Below, piece by piece: positions 1 through 9,774 of a stretch of 58,338 nucleotides of DNA. The position numbers and the translations under genes are program-made. Source of the stretch: an uncultured Alphaproteobacteria bacterium (GTDB taxonomy: Bacteria; Pseudomonadota; Alphaproteobacteria; Micavibrionales; Micavibrionaceae); contig CAMLJM010000019.1 of the NCBI GenBank assembly GCA_946480475.1, positions 1-58,338 of the forward strand. The letters are read 5' to 3'. Numbering within the stretch: position 1 is the stretch's first letter; the number at the start of each line of letters is the position of its first letter. Under the pieces are notes generated by a model. The model was not told the origin of the DNA, did no database searches, and was given only the letters and a program-made list of their open reading frames with translations.

Positions 1-366
1 TGATTTAGGAAGGTTGCGCAGGATATCTTCAATACGTCCGGCTTTATCAAAGCGATCATCAATCACGAAACGCACTTTGGGCGTAAACTTCATTTTGATC
101 TTCTTGTTAATGTCCTGCTGGAATGCATGTGCTGAGTCATTCAGGGCTGACAGTACAGGCGTAATATCCTGTGCAGTGATCAGTGAAGTGTAGGCTGTGG
201 CATGCTTCATGTCAGGTGAGACGCGCACTTCGGCAATCGTGATCTGTCCGGCTTTGTCAAACAGCAGGGGATCGTCGAAATTACCGCGTTGCAGGGTTTC
301 TGCAATGATATGACGCAGTTGTTCGCCGACCCTGAGTTGTCTTTGTGAAGGAAGCGCGTTGTTCAT
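1..366 (-). CDS. rbfA: ribosome-binding factor A (5' part, cut by window edge)
   Basis: This is the N-terminal 122 codons of rbfA; the 3' end lies beyond the left edge of the window. RbfA is a small KH-fold protein that binds the 30S subunit and helps mature 16S rRNA. The visible protein begins MNNALPSQRQLRVGEQLRH and carries the family segments ITIAEVRVSPDMKHA and KVRFVIDDRFDKA, so the identification rests on direct residue matches. The ATG at 366 is separated by one base from the infB stop (368-370), so rbfA is almost certainly translated from the same message, possibly by coupling. Order rimP-nusA-infB-rbfA is the usual one in Proteobacteria. Nothing odd is visible apart from the truncation by the window. 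Confidence 0.95.
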   Translation of the reverse strand, partial: MNNALPSQRQLRVGEQLRHIIAETLQRGNFDDPLLFDKAGQITIAEVRVSPDMKHATAYTSLITAQDITPVLSALNDSAHAFQQDINKKIKMKFTPKVRFVIDDRFDKAGRIEDILRNLPKS

Positions 367-367
367 C

Positions 368-2956
368 TTAAGCGATAGAACGTGCTTCCGAGATCACATC
401 GTAGCATTCGATGATGTCACCTTCTTTGATGTCATCATAGCTTTCGAACGCCATACCGCACTCCGTACCTTCGCGCACTTCTTTGACTTCGTCCTTCATG
501 CGTTTCAGGGTCTTCAGCATGCCTTCATGAATAACAACGTTATCACGCAGCAGACGCACCTTGGAGCCGCGTTTGACCATGCCGATGGTAACCATACAGC
601 CCGCAACTTTGCCGACCTTGGTGATGTTGAAAACCTGACGGATTTCGGCCTGACCCAGATATTCCTCGCGGACGCTCGGGGACAAAAGACCGGACAGCAT
701 CGCCTTCACATCATCGATGACGTTATAGATGATATTGTAGTAGCGCATGTTAACGCCATTACGTTCAGACAATTCACGTGCCTGTGCGTTCGCACGTACG
801 TTAAATCCCACAATAAGGCCCTTCGAGGCGTTAGCCAGAATAACATCGGATTCAGTAATGGCGCCCACGCCGGAATGCAGTACGCGTACTGCCACTTCGG
901 GGTTTTCTTCTTCAATCTTACGCAAGGAACCGATAATTGCCTCAACAGAACCATGCACATCGCCCTTAATAACAACGGCGAGCTCTTTCTTGGCCTCACG
1001 CGATGTTGCCAACAGGCTGTCAAAGCGTGTTTTACCATCGCTGAGCATGCGTACGTTTGCAGCTTCGCGCTTCTTGCGTTGACGGTATTCGCTAATGTCA
1101 CGGGCTTTGGCTTCATCACCCACAACAGCAAATGAGTCACCGGCCTCCGGAGCGCCCTGCAGACCAAGAACTTCGACCGGCTGACCAGGAATGGCTGACT
1201 GCACTTGTTCGCCACGATCATTCATCATCGCACGGACACGACCCCATTCAGAACCAACAACGAAAATATCACCGATTTTCAGCGTACCATTCTGGATCAA
1301 AACGGTGGCGACGTGGCCACGGCCCACTTCCAGTTTTGCCTCAACCACGGTGGCTTGCGCATCACGGTTAGGGTTGGCTTTCAGGTCAAGAACTTCTGCC
1401 TGCAGGAGAATGGCTTCTTCCAGCTTGTCGAGGTTCATTTTCTTCTTCGCGGATACTTCCACACACAGCGTCTCACCGCTCAGTTCTTCCACGATGATCT
1501 CATGCTGCAGGAGGTCCTGTTTCACGCGCATCGGATTGGCATCCGGCAGGTCCACTTTGTTGACGGCCACGATAATCGGCACGCCAGCGGCTTTCGCGTG
1601 GTTAATCGCTTCCACGGTCTGCGGCATGATCGAGTCATTAGCGGCAACCACCAGCACAACGATGTCGGTGATGTTCGCACCGCGGGCGCGCATTTCGGTA
1701 AAAGCGGCGTGGCCCGGTGTATCGAGGAAGGTGATTTTCTTGCCAGAAGACATGTTCACCTGATACGCGCCAATATGCTGGGTAATGCCGCCAGCTTCGC
1801 CGGATACCACATCTGTAGAGCGCAGGGCGTCGAGCAAGGAGGTTTTACCATGGTCAACGTGACCCATAATGGTAACCACAGGCGGGCGGAAAACTAGATC
1901 TTCGGGTTTATCCTCAACACCTTCGATGCCGATCTCAATGTCAGAATCTGTAACGCGCTTGATTTTGTGGCCGAATTCGATAATCAGGAGTTCGGCTGTA
2001 TCAGCATCAATCGATTGTGTGGCTGTAGCCATCACACCCATTTTCATCAGGGCCTTAACAAGGTCGCCTACGCGTTCTGCCATACGGTTGGACAACTCCT
2101 GTACCGTAATGGTTTCTGGCACGATGACTTCGCGCGATTGTTTAACCTGTTCCTGCGTGGATTTCACGCTCATACGGGCCTTTTCACGGGCACGACGCAC
2201 AGAGGCGAGGGAACGTCCGCGGTCACTGTCGAAATCTTCGTTCATGACCTTCGTAACAGTCAGGCGGCCGCCACGACGGGCTTCATTGTCGTTATTCTTC
2301 TTTGGTGCCGCAGGCTGATGCTGACGCTTCATACGGCTGCGGTAGCTTTCTTCTTCTTCTTCATCCTCAGCGCCCAGGCCACCAGGACGACGACCACCCG
2401 CTGGTGTCGCAGCACCCGCCGCAGGGCGGTTAGGGCCAAAATTATTGTTAGGCAGAGGACGTGTTTCAACTTCACGGGAAGCTTTCAGACGTTTTTCTTC
2501 TTCTTCGATCTGCTGCAGCTCTTCCAGTTCCTTGCGGCGCTGTTCTTCCTCGCGGGATAGAACAGGTTTTTCAGGTTCCGGTTCGCCCGCTTCACGAGGG
2601 CGCAGTGCTTCTTCCGCTTTACGACGGCGGGACTCTTCGTCAGCCAGTTGAAGGGCGCGAATACGGGCTTCACGTTCTTCGGATGTCAGTTGCTGTGCTT
2701 CGGTCAGCGCAGGGGCGGCTGTACCGGCAACGGCTTCTTCTTCCTGACCCTTGGCTTCCGGCCCGCGCTTGCGGCGCACCTCCACGGAGACAGTTTTGCC
2801 ACGACCCTGAGATAGGCTCTGGCGGATTTGCGTACCACCAGCGCCGCCTGCTGCAGGAGCCGCAGAACCACCTTTGAGGCTTAAGGTCCCTTTGCCGCCA
2901 AGGCTCAGGGTCTTCTTCTCTTCGGTTTTCACTTCTTTGTCTTTCGTTTCAGTCAT
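368..2956 (-). CDS. infB: translation initiation factor IF-2
   Basis: IF-2 is the GTPase that brings fMet-tRNA to the 30S subunit and promotes subunit joining. The protein has about 862 residues. A long, charged, low-complexity N-terminal region (to about residue 280, rich in Glu, Arg, Ala and Pro) is typical of alphaproteobacterial IF-2. It is followed by the IF2-N module and then the G domain, with GHVDHGKTS near residue 365, DTPGH, NKVD near 466 and the beta-barrel and C-terminal domains. The reading frame is open to a TTG at 2971, but the ATG at 2954-2956 has AAAAGG upstream and gives the family-like start MTETKDKEV, so I chose it. It lies 51 bases after nusA with no ylxR gene between them, which is unusual. 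Confidence 0.97.
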   Translation of the reverse strand: MTETKDKEVKTEEKKTLSLGGKGTLSLKGGSAAPAAGGAGGTQIRQSLSQGRGKTVSVEVRRKRGPEAKGQEEEAVAGTAAPALTEAQQLTSEEREARIRALQLADEESRRRKAEEALRPREAGEPEPEKPVLSREEEQRRKELEELQQIEEEEKRLKASREVETRPLPNNNFGPNRPAAGAATPAGGRRPGGLGAEDEEEEESYRSRMKRQHQPAAPKKNNDNEARRGGRLTVTKVMNEDFDSDRGRSLASVRRAREKARMSVKSTQEQVKQSREVIVPETITVQELSNRMAERVGDLVKALMKMGVMATATQSIDADTAELLIIEFGHKIKRVTDSDIEIGIEGVEDKPEDLVFRPPVVTIMGHVDHGKTSLLDALRSTDVVSGEAGGITQHIGAYQVNMSSGKKITFLDTPGHAAFTEMRARGANITDIVVLVVAANDSIMPQTVEAINHAKAAGVPIIVAVNKVDLPDANPMRVKQDLLQHEIIVEELSGETLCVEVSAKKKMNLDKLEEAILLQAEVLDLKANPNRDAQATVVEAKLEVGRGHVATVLIQNGTLKIGDIFVVGSEWGRVRAMMNDRGEQVQSAIPGQPVEVLGLQGAPEAGDSFAVVGDEAKARDISEYRQRKKREAANVRMLSDGKTRFDSLLATSREAKKELAVVIKGDVHGSVEAIIGSLRKIEEENPEVAVRVLHSGVGAITESDVILANASKGLIVGFNVRANAQARELSERNGVNMRYYNIIYNVIDDVKAMLSGLLSPSVREEYLGQAEIRQVFNITKVGKVAGCMVTIGMVKRGSKVRLLRDNVVIHEGMLKTLKRMKDEVKEVREGTECGMAFESYDDIKEGDIIECYDVISEARSIA

Positions 2957-3007
2957 TTCAGGCCTTTTCAAGGGTCAGGCGTTTCCGTTGATCGCGTTAC
3001 ACGATAA

Positions 3008-4510
3008 TCAACCGTTTGTTCCGGTTTGTGGGTCGTCTTTGAACCAGTCAGCGCGCGCAGCCATAATCAGCTCGTTAGCAGTTGTCATGGTCATATCAGC
3101 ACCCAGGATTTCAACCAGCTCATCAGCAGCCAGGTCAGCCAGATCGTCTTTCGATTTCACGCCGGCTTCGCCCAGTTTCACAACTTGCTGTGTGGTCAGG
3201 CCATCGAAAGTGGCGAGGTCTGATTGGATTCCCAGTTCTTTCTGCTTGGCTTGCAGTTTTTTCTCGACTTCCTCCAGCCAAGTAATCGCACGGTTTTGCA
3301 GTTCTGCTGCCACATCTTCGGTGAAACCTTCGATGGTGTTTAGTTCTGACAGCTCTGCTTCAGCGATTTCTTCCACTTTCGTGAAGCCTTCAGCGACGAG
3401 CAGGTGAGCGATCACCTCATCAACATCGAGCGCTTCCATGAAAAGTGAAGAGCGGGTCTTAAATTCTTCTGCGCGACGTGCGGATTCTTCTGCTTCAGTC
3501 AGGATATCAATGTCCCAGCCTGTCAGCATCGAAGCCAGGCGCACGTTCTGGCCGCGGCGACCGATGGCGAGCGACAACTGCTCTTCCGGCACCACCACTT
3601 CCATGCGCTTTTTCTCTTCGTCGAGAACGACTTTCGATACTTCGGCAGGGGCCAAGGCATTAACAGTGAATGTGGGCGTGTCGTTGGACCAAGGCACGAT
3701 ATCAATTTTTTCGCCCTGCAGTTCGCCGACAACAGCCTGAACACGGGAGCCGCGCATACCGACGCAAGCACCAACCGGGTCGATACCGTTATCGCGGGAG
3801 TAAACGGCGATCTTCGCACGGGAGCCCGGGTCACGGGCAACAGCCTTGATCTCGATCACGCCATCATAAATCTCAGGCACTTCCTGCATGAACAGTTTGG
3901 CCATAAATTCCGGACGCGCACGGGACAGGAAGATTTGCGGGCCGCGAATTTCCTGACGGACGTCGTAAATGACAGCGCGTACACGGTCGCCGGTTTTGAA
4001 ATGTTCGCGTGGCAGTGTTTCGTCACGGCGCATCATCGCTTCCGCACGTCCACCGATATCCACGGTGACGTTACCGAATTCAACGCGTTTGATAACGCCG
4101 TTAATGATCTCGCCAACGCGATCTTTGAACTCTTCGAATTGTTTTGCACGCTCGGCTTCACGCACTTTCTGCATGATAACTTGTTTTGCGGTTTGCGCGG
4201 CGATACGGCCGAAATCCAGCGGCGGCAGATCATCGATCAGGAATGTGCCGACAGCGGCGTCTTTCTTGATACGCTTGGCTTCTGCAAGCGTCAGTTGACG
4301 TGTTTCATCTTCCAGTGTTTCAACGACCTCGCGGTAGCGTTTCAGCTCGATCGCGCCTGAGCGGCGGTCGATGTGTGCGCGGATGTCGTGGTCGTGGCCA
4401 TACTTGGAACGGCCAGCCTTTTGAATGGCTTCCTCCATGGCGGCGAGTACGATTTCGCGTTCAATGTTTTTTTCACGGGCAACAGCGTCAGCGACTTGCA
4501 GAAGTTCCAT
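3008..4510 (-). CDS. nusA: transcription termination/antitermination protein NusA
   Basis: NusA binds RNA polymerase and nascent RNA and modulates pausing, termination and antitermination. The 500-residue product has the NusA N-terminal domain (residues 1-125), an S1 domain (about 135-200, with [20 protein letters not shown]), two KH domains ([20 protein letters not shown] and [13 protein letters not shown]) and two C-terminal helical acidic repeats (about 350-490, ending [20 protein letters not shown]). The ATG at 4510 has AAAGGA at a good distance. It sits 27 bases after rimP and upstream of infB in the standard operon. Length and domain order are normal for an alphaproteobacterium. Confidence 0.97.
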   Translation of the reverse strand: MELLQVADAVAREKNIEREIVLAAMEEAIQKAGRSKYGHDHDIRAHIDRRSGAIELKRYREVVETLEDETRQLTLAEAKRIKKDAAVGTFLIDDLPPLDFGRIAAQTAKQVIMQKVREAERAKQFEEFKDRVGEIINGVIKRVEFGNVTVDIGGRAEAMMRRDETLPREHFKTGDRVRAVIYDVRQEIRGPQIFLSRARPEFMAKLFMQEVPEIYDGVIEIKAVARDPGSRAKIAVYSRDNGIDPVGACVGMRGSRVQAVVGELQGEKIDIVPWSNDTPTFTVNALAPAEVSKVVLDEEKKRMEVVVPEEQLSLAIGRRGQNVRLASMLTGWDIDILTEAEESARRAEEFKTRSSLFMEALDVDEVIAHLLVAEGFTKVEEIAEAELSELNTIEGFTEDVAAELQNRAITWLEEVEKKLQAKQKELGIQSDLATFDGLTTQQVVKLGEAGVKSKDDLADLAADELVEILGADMTMTTANELIMAARADWFKDDPQTGTNG

Positions 4511-4537
4511 GATCTTTTCCTTTGTTCTCCAGACTAA

Positions 4538-5083
4538 TTATTCGTTGTTAGAAGTTTCATCAGTATCAGTAGGGGTAGGCAATTCATCTTTAGGTTTGCT
4601 GGCCTTGATCAACTCATCGGTCAGCACCAGCCGGGCTTTGGCGATACCGCTGAAAGGAACGGTAACAGGGCCTTTGTCCGGCATATCTAGTTTCACGAGG
4701 TCTCCCTCGATACCGCGCAGTATGCCGCGGAAACGTTTTTGACCTTCTTGCGGGAATTCCAACTCAATTTTGGCTTCAAAACCGGCAAAGTCGGCGAAAT
4801 CCTCCGGGGAAATCAGCAAACGGTCAATACCCGGCGAACTGATTTCAAGGCGATAAGCACTTTTTACAGGGTCTTCGACATCCATCAGGGCTGAAAGTTC
4901 TCGGCTTAGCCTTGTACAGTCGTCCAGGGGCAGGCGGCGCGTCACCGGGTTTTCAGCAATAACCTGTACATTCTGGGCGCCACCTTCACCGGTAATGCGT
5001 ACGCAAACCAGGCGCAATCCCAGGCTTTCCGCCACAGGTGCTGCCAGATCGGCTATTTTGCGCTCCATCGGAGATGCTTTCAT
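4538..5083 (-). CDS. rimP: ribosome maturation factor RimP
   Basis: RimP helps assemble the 30S subunit. The 181-residue product has the RimP N-terminal alpha/beta domain (LRLVCVRITGEGG near residue 25; LPLDDCTRLSRELSALMD) and the hallmark YRLEISSPGIDRLL, followed by the SH3-like C-terminal domain (GFEAKIELEF...FRGILRGIEGDLVKL). A polar tail of about 25 residues follows the core. ATG at 5083 is used; an internal ATG five codons later is possible. It is the first gene of the rimP-nusA-infB-rbfA transcript, and a terminator-shaped hairpin lies 48 bases upstream on the same strand, so the operon may be attenuated. Confidence 0.94.
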   Translation of the reverse strand: MKASPMERKIADLAAPVAESLGLRLVCVRITGEGGAQNVQVIAENPVTRRLPLDDCTRLSRELSALMDVEDPVKSAYRLEISSPGIDRLLISPEDFADFAGFEAKIELEFPQEGQKRFRGILRGIEGDLVKLDMPDKGPVTVPFSGIAKARLVLTDELIKASKPKDELPTPTDTDETSNNE

Positions 5084-5130
5084 GCTAAAGCAATGCCTTC
5101 AAAAAGTTCGATAAAACCAGCCCAGATAAC

Positions 5131-5156
5131 AAAAAAGGCGGGCCGCGAAGCCCACC
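5131..5156 (-). terminator. terminator-like hairpin in rimP leader (possible attenuator)
   Basis: Read on the minus strand, GGTGGGC (5156-5150) pairs over seven positions, one a G-T wobble, with GCCCGCC (5143-5137) around a TTCGCG loop, followed by six T (5136-5131). That is the form of an intrinsic terminator pointing towards rimP, whose ATG begins 48 bases further on. No minus-strand gene ends just upstream, so it is either an attenuator in the rimP leader or the 3' end of a short leader RNA. Confidence 0.7.
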
Positions 5157-5352
5157 ATTCATATAACTGAACGATAATGTGATAGGATATATATGTGAAT
5201 CTGCCCGTTCAGGCAAGCTCTTTCTTTGTTTTTTATGAAAAAAGAAGGGGTTAGCTATATCTTCAGGAAATTTAACTCAATTTTTAAATAATTTTATTAG
5301 TGTTAATATAAGCGAGTGTGCATTCGCATGCTTCTTATTTCGCCGTTTTGGG

Positions 5353-6450
5353 GTGTTTAAGTTGTTGATTTTGAACAAGAAAGATATAAGCCAGCGGGGC
5401 TTTACCCTGATTGAGGTTTGCATTGCCTTGATGGTCATTGGGGTGATTCTGGGTGCTTTGCTCGTGAGATATGATGAGTATATGAGACTAAAGTTTCGTG
5501 GAGACACGAATTTGTCTTTGAATAACTTGCAGGCTGCTTATAACGAATTTTTTTATCAGAATAATCGTCATCCATGCCCTGCCGACCCAACGCTGACCAT
5601 TGCAGACGCTGATTATGGGGCGGAAGGTGATTGTAGTGTGGCGACACTGGCTGAACCTGCCATTATAGGTATGGTTCCCTTTAAGGCGCTGAATATTCCA
5701 GAAGATGCAGCATATGACGGATGGAATAAAAGATTTACGTATGTGGTGACTCGGTCGCTTACGGTGGCGCCCGTTGATGTATCTGCAACTGGTGCTCTCG
5801 ATGTAACTGAAATCAGCGCGAATGACGCAGGCATATTAGCATATACGCCGTCTGCTGATACAGCTCAGTATGTGATTATATCCCATGGTTTTAATGGGGC
5901 GGGGGCATATAATCGCCAAGGTATCATAAATATCCCCTGCATAACGCCAGGCCCACCACCATCAGTGGAGGCTGATAACTGTGATGGCGATTCCGATTTC
6001 TCATTCCCAATTGACGATTATAAATTGGTGACTTATGCCGATACAGTAGACTATTACGATGATATGGTTGCCATGGTATCCAATGTTTCTGCACGCGTAT
6101 GGACGGCATCCGCAGTCAATAGGAACGATATTTATACAAAAATTTCTCATTTTGGCATTGGCACCGACGCGCCAGATACTTCGGTAACAATTGATGTGGC
6201 GGGCAATGTTCGGGCAAATGATCTGAGAACGGGTTTGGTATGTGACCAAGACGATCCAGGACGTTGTTTTGACCCTGATATCATCTCTGGCAACGAATCT
6301 ATCATGGAATGTTCTGGTGTAATGATCGGCATACAAAATGGCGCAGCCATCTGTGCGAACATGGGATTTGTGGCAGGCACTCCAGGTGCCTGCGGCCCTG
6401 GTACATATGCTGTGGGTTTTAACGCTTCGGGCGCAATTATATGCGAATAG
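5353..6450 (+). CDS. prepilin-like protein 1 of a tandem trio
   Basis: The 365-residue product begins with a 16-residue basic leader ending in Gly, then FTLIE with Glu at mature position 5 and a hydrophobic helix (to about residue 41): a type IV prepilin/pseudopilin N-terminus recognised by prepilin peptidase. The exported head has motifs shared with the next two genes: HPCPAD...YGAEGDC (near 74-92), VPFKALNIPEDAAYDGWNKR (near 107-126), YVIISHGFNGAGAY, DNCDGD and a late GIGTDAPDTSVTIDVAGNVR segment resembling phage tail-fibre repeats. The C-terminus is Cys-rich (MECSG...GAIICE). The start is a GTG with no obvious Shine-Dalgarno. A 24-base gap to the next gene indicates an operon. It is probably a minor pilin, pseudopilin or fibre; its substrate or surface is unknown. 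Confidence 0.85.
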   Translation: MFKLLILNKKDISQRGFTLIEVCIALMVIGVILGALLVRYDEYMRLKFRGDTNLSLNNLQAAYNEFFYQNNRHPCPADPTLTIADADYGAEGDCSVATLAEPAIIGMVPFKALNIPEDAAYDGWNKRFTYVVTRSLTVAPVDVSATGALDVTEISANDAGILAYTPSADTAQYVIISHGFNGAGAYNRQGIINIPCITPGPPPSVEADNCDGDSDFSFPIDDYKLVTYADTVDYYDDMVAMVSNVSARVWTASAVNRNDIYTKISHFGIGTDAPDTSVTIDVAGNVRANDLRTGLVCDQDDPGRCFDPDIISGNESIMECSGVMIGIQNGAAICANMGFVAGTPGACGPGTYAVGFNASGAIICE

Positions 6451-6474
6451 TTTTTTAGGTAAGGGGAATATTAA

Positions 6475-8601
6475 ATGGTTACTCAGATTCATAAAAGAAG
6501 CTGTTTGAAATGCAGTTCAGGTTTTACCCTTATCGAAACGGCCATCGCGATGATGGTTGTCGGCATCATTATTGCGGGTTTTGCTGTGCCGTTTTCTTTG
6601 TATCTAAAAAATAAGGAAGCAAAGGAAACAACAACCAACTTAACGGTGGCTTCATCCGCATTGACAGATTTTCTAGGTATTCAGGGGCGCTATCCATGTC
6701 CGGCGCGTACCGATCTGCCGCGCACGGATGCCAACTATGGTCGTGAGACAGATTGTACAGATACATCAGTTGCGCCTGGAACATGCGCTAATGGCATTTG
6801 TATTGAGCAAAATACGCGCACGATCACAGATCCTATTACAGGGGCTCCTGTAAATATCACCCAGCGTGTCCGCGTAGGTAACTTGCCATTCCGCCAGATG
6901 AATATCAGTGAGGATGATACATTCGATGGTTATGGTATGCGCTACAAATACGCTGTGACGGAAGAGTTGGCTGTTGCAACTACATTTAATCCGGGGCGCG
7001 GTGGTATCGAGATTCTTGATGAAAATGACAACTCCATTCTGACTCCGCCGATGTCTGGACATTTTATTGTCATCAGCAGCGGGCCGGATCGTAAGGGCGG
7101 GTTTACGCGTGATAACGCCCAGATTGCTTGCGATGCAGGGGAGCGTCAAACTGAGAACTGCAATGTAACAGCGAACGCTGTGTATAGAAAAGGCACCTCG
7201 AGCGATACTCCTGGTGCTAACAAGTTTGATGACCAGGTTTCGTATTTCTCATCTGATGAAATCCCATTATGGCGGATTTCCACCGATCCTGATGCAACAA
7301 GGTTTGATATCGAGCAAATACCCGCCAGTGGAGGCGTGCAGTTTATGAACGGTGCCGACCCTTCACCAACAGCAACATTGCCAACAGATACACTTAATAT
7401 TGCCAATGGAATTAAAGCATCGGGCGATGCGGGCAATAATGGTCAGGTTCGCGTTGACCAGCTTTGTAGTAACCCTACGGGGGGTACACCCCCGCCACCC
7501 ACTTGTTTCCAGACGGCTATCGTTGCTGGCGATTCTAATGTGCTGGAGTGTCCGGTTGGTTTCGTTGCGCGCGAGGTTGATGGCGGGGCATTAGGTTGCG
7601 TTCCTGTTAACAATCTGTCATTCCAGTGTTCCGGGGCAACGCCTTATGTAAGAGGCATTAATGCCGATGGAACTCTTATATGTGCAGGCGCACCCGTTGT
7701 TTCATGCCCCGCAACAACAAGAAGTGTTTGCGGTACGAATGATATGGTGATTCCTATCAACGGTGTTGAGGGTCAATATACTTCTGTAATTACATCCAAT
7801 ACAGGTTTCTGCAGGCGTGATACCTATCGCTGCCAATCAGGAAGCTGGCGGTCTACAAACCCGCGTGGCAGTTGCGTCCAATACCAGTACCAGAATGGCG
7901 CTTCGTGCGGCCAGGGCAATACCGGTACGCAAGATTTGAGACGTGAATATAATTGCTCTACATTATCGTGGGGTCCTTGGCTGCCCAATCCAGGCGGTAC
8001 TAACACATGTACCTGTGATATTAATGCCACTAGAAATCGCTCTATTTCATGTCCTGCAGGCTTCTCAGGGACAGCCTATATGCCGCAGACAAGAACCTGT
8101 TCGCCGGTTGGTTGGGTAGACGCGCCACCTGCGGTATATTCATGCACCTGCACGCCTGAAGGGCCTTATGGCACAACAACCGCATGTCCAGGGGCTATGG
8201 AGGGTACGCGCACCATTTACAGGTATCAATATGTGTGTTCTCCGGGGCGCACATACCAGGCTTTGCCTGATATTGAAGACTGTACATGTAATACGGGGCG
8301 CACATGGGTTACAACCCGCTCTTGCCCCGCAGGTTATACAGGTACAATTACAGATACACGCCGCGTTGTGATGCCGGGATGTACATGGGGCGCCCCTGAA
8401 ACAGTGGAAGATTGCACGCCCGTGCCGCCACCTGTGTGCCGATGGTTGAACAACGATACGACATCACAGATTGATGATGCGCCGTATAGTGGAAATCGCA
8501 AAGGTGCTACTGGGTGCTCTTGTGGCGCCACAGGGCGTTGCTATGAAAGTGTGGGACCTGGACAGTACAAAAACTACAACTCATGCACTTGTGGTGGATA
8601 A
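6475..8601 (+). CDS. prepilin-like protein 2 with Cys-rich repeat tail
   Basis: This is the largest of the trio (708 residues). The leader MVTQIHKRSCLKCSSG precedes FTLIE and a hydrophobic helix (residues 17-39). The shared head follows: RYPCPA...NYGRETDC near 75, LPFRQMNISEDDTFDGYGMR near 140, FIVISSGPDRKGGF near 200, then DQVSYFSSDEIPLWRIS. A fibre-like segment (about 300-330) leads to a Cys-rich tail of nearly half the protein. The tail includes CRRDTYRCQSGSW (like PilV tip modules) and three repeats of about 45 residues, each opening with CTC and containing CPAG or CPGA plus GT (near 512, 556 and 602). The start has AAGGGGA upstream. It lies 24 bases after gene 1 and 9 bases before gene 3. 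Best guess: tip or adhesin subunit of a pseudopilus. Disulphide bonding outside the cytoplasm is expected. Confidence 0.85.
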   Translation: MVTQIHKRSCLKCSSGFTLIETAIAMMVVGIIIAGFAVPFSLYLKNKEAKETTTNLTVASSALTDFLGIQGRYPCPARTDLPRTDANYGRETDCTDTSVAPGTCANGICIEQNTRTITDPITGAPVNITQRVRVGNLPFRQMNISEDDTFDGYGMRYKYAVTEELAVATTFNPGRGGIEILDENDNSILTPPMSGHFIVISSGPDRKGGFTRDNAQIACDAGERQTENCNVTANAVYRKGTSSDTPGANKFDDQVSYFSSDEIPLWRISTDPDATRFDIEQIPASGGVQFMNGADPSPTATLPTDTLNIANGIKASGDAGNNGQVRVDQLCSNPTGGTPPPPTCFQTAIVAGDSNVLECPVGFVAREVDGGALGCVPVNNLSFQCSGATPYVRGINADGTLICAGAPVVSCPATTRSVCGTNDMVIPINGVEGQYTSVITSNTGFCRRDTYRCQSGSWRSTNPRGSCVQYQYQNGASCGQGNTGTQDLRREYNCSTLSWGPWLPNPGGTNTCTCDINATRNRSISCPAGFSGTAYMPQTRTCSPVGWVDAPPAVYSCTCTPEGPYGTTTACPGAMEGTRTIYRYQYVCSPGRTYQALPDIEDCTCNTGRTWVTTRSCPAGYTGTITDTRRVVMPGCTWGAPETVEDCTPVPPPVCRWLNNDTTSQIDDAPYSGNRKGATGCSCGATGRCYESVGPGQYKNYNSCTCGG

Positions 8602-8610
8602 GGTTGCGAT

Positions 8611-9774
8611 ATGGAATGTAATTATAACAAGCAGTCAGGCTTTACGCTGATAGAAATGGCCATTGTGATGATTATTTCATCTATCATGATGGTCGGGTTT
8701 ATCGGGTATTACATGGATTATCGTGAGGCTGAAGCGCGACGTCATACGGAGGAGGCGATCAAGGTTGTAAACTCTGCTATTCGGCAGTTTTTGGTCGTGA
8801 ACATGCGTTATCCGTGTCCCGCTAACCCGACCGCTGTTCCGGGGGATGCGGATTTTGGTCGCGAGGATTGTTCAGGCACAGATATCACTGTCGCTACGGC
8901 AACAGGCGTTGATCGTGACAATGACGGTACAGAGGATGAGGTTCTTATCGGGACTTTGCCGTTTGAAGATCTGTTTGAAGATCGCGATATGGTGCCGCTG
9001 ACATTGGCGGATACGTTGGATGGATGGAATAACAGGCTCACATATGGTGTAACGCGCCTCCTAACCGATGCGGGAACTTTTAATAAAGAGTACGGTGCTA
9101 TTAGTATGGTGGATGAGTATAGCAACAGCTTGCAGGTTCCAGGCAATACAACGCACTATGTTCTAACTTCACATGGCCCGAACGGGGTAGGGGCTTTCGC
9201 ATATGATGGTTCCCAAACCGAGGCATGCACGGCCCTCGTTATCCCCCCCCTGACGCCACCGGAATTGGTGACGCCAACGAATGAACGCGAGAACTGCGAC
9301 GGTGACGCAACATTTATGTCCGGCCTACGCCGAGACAGTGAATTTGCCCGTTATGATGATACCACCAAGCCTTACATTACACAGGATACAAGGCTTTGGA
9401 AAGTTGTGGGCGCTGATACAGCCGCGAACACAAATATCGGGAATGTTGCTATTAACTTGGGCGCAACAACGGGGGAGCCCGTTGAGAAGCTGCATGTTAT
9501 GGGCGATATCCAGACAACAACAACAGTAACCTCCGATGTCTGTGATGCTACGGGTGCTGCCGGAACATGTATGCCCGTAGATGTGCTGGCGGGCTCACGG
9601 CCGGAAATGATGTGCGATCCTAATCAAGGGGTTGCCCGAATTGCTAATAACCAATTGAATGATTATTGCACAAACTATAGGCCGAGCAGGCCAGCCGCGC
9701 GCTGTTCGGGGACTGATGTAATGGTGGGTTATGATACAGCCACGGGGACGCTGGTTTGCGCGCCTAGGCCGTAA
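8611..9774 (+). CDS. prepilin-like protein 3 of the trio
   Basis: The 387-residue product has a short 10-residue leader ending in Gly, then FTLIEMAIVMIISSIMMVGF, a class III prepilin signal with Glu at mature position 5. The head repeats the motifs of the two preceding proteins: RYPCPAN...DFGREDCSG, GTLPFEDL, DTLDGWNNRLTYGVTRLLT, HYVLTSHGPNGVGAF and ENCDGDATF, then a segment NLGATTGEPVEKLHVMGDIQ and a Cys-containing end (RCSGTDVMVGYDTATGTLVC). AAGG precedes the ATG. It is probably co-transcribed with the two genes before it. Its stop lies within the 3' end of the convergent trmB (11-base overlap). No pilus ATPase, prepilin peptidase or secretin gene is in the window, so assembly must rely on machinery encoded elsewhere. 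Confidence 0.85.
   Translation: MECNYNKQSGFTLIEMAIVMIISSIMMVGFIGYYMDYREAEARRHTEEAIKVVNSAIRQFLVVNMRYPCPANPTAVPGDADFGREDCSGTDITVATATGVDRDNDGTEDEVLIGTLPFEDLFEDRDMVPLTLADTLDGWNNRLTYGVTRLLTDAGTFNKEYGAISMVDEYSNSLQVPGNTTHYVLTSHGPNGVGAFAYDGSQTEACTALVIPPLTPPELVTPTNERENCDGDATFMSGLRRDSEFARYDDTTKPYITQDTRLWKVVGADTAANTNIGNVAINLGATTGEPVEKLHVMGDIQTTTTVTSDVCDATGAAGTCMPVDVLAGSRPEMMCDPNQGVARIANNQLNDYCTNYRPSRPAARCSGTDVMVGYDTATGTLVCAPRP

Noticed and set aside
359..1135. 258-codon plus-strand ORF opposite infB, and others at 1191-1897
   Set aside because: Antisense to the firmly identified infB; His/Phe/Gln-rich translations typical of reverse-frame shadows, with no motifs or ribosome binding sites.
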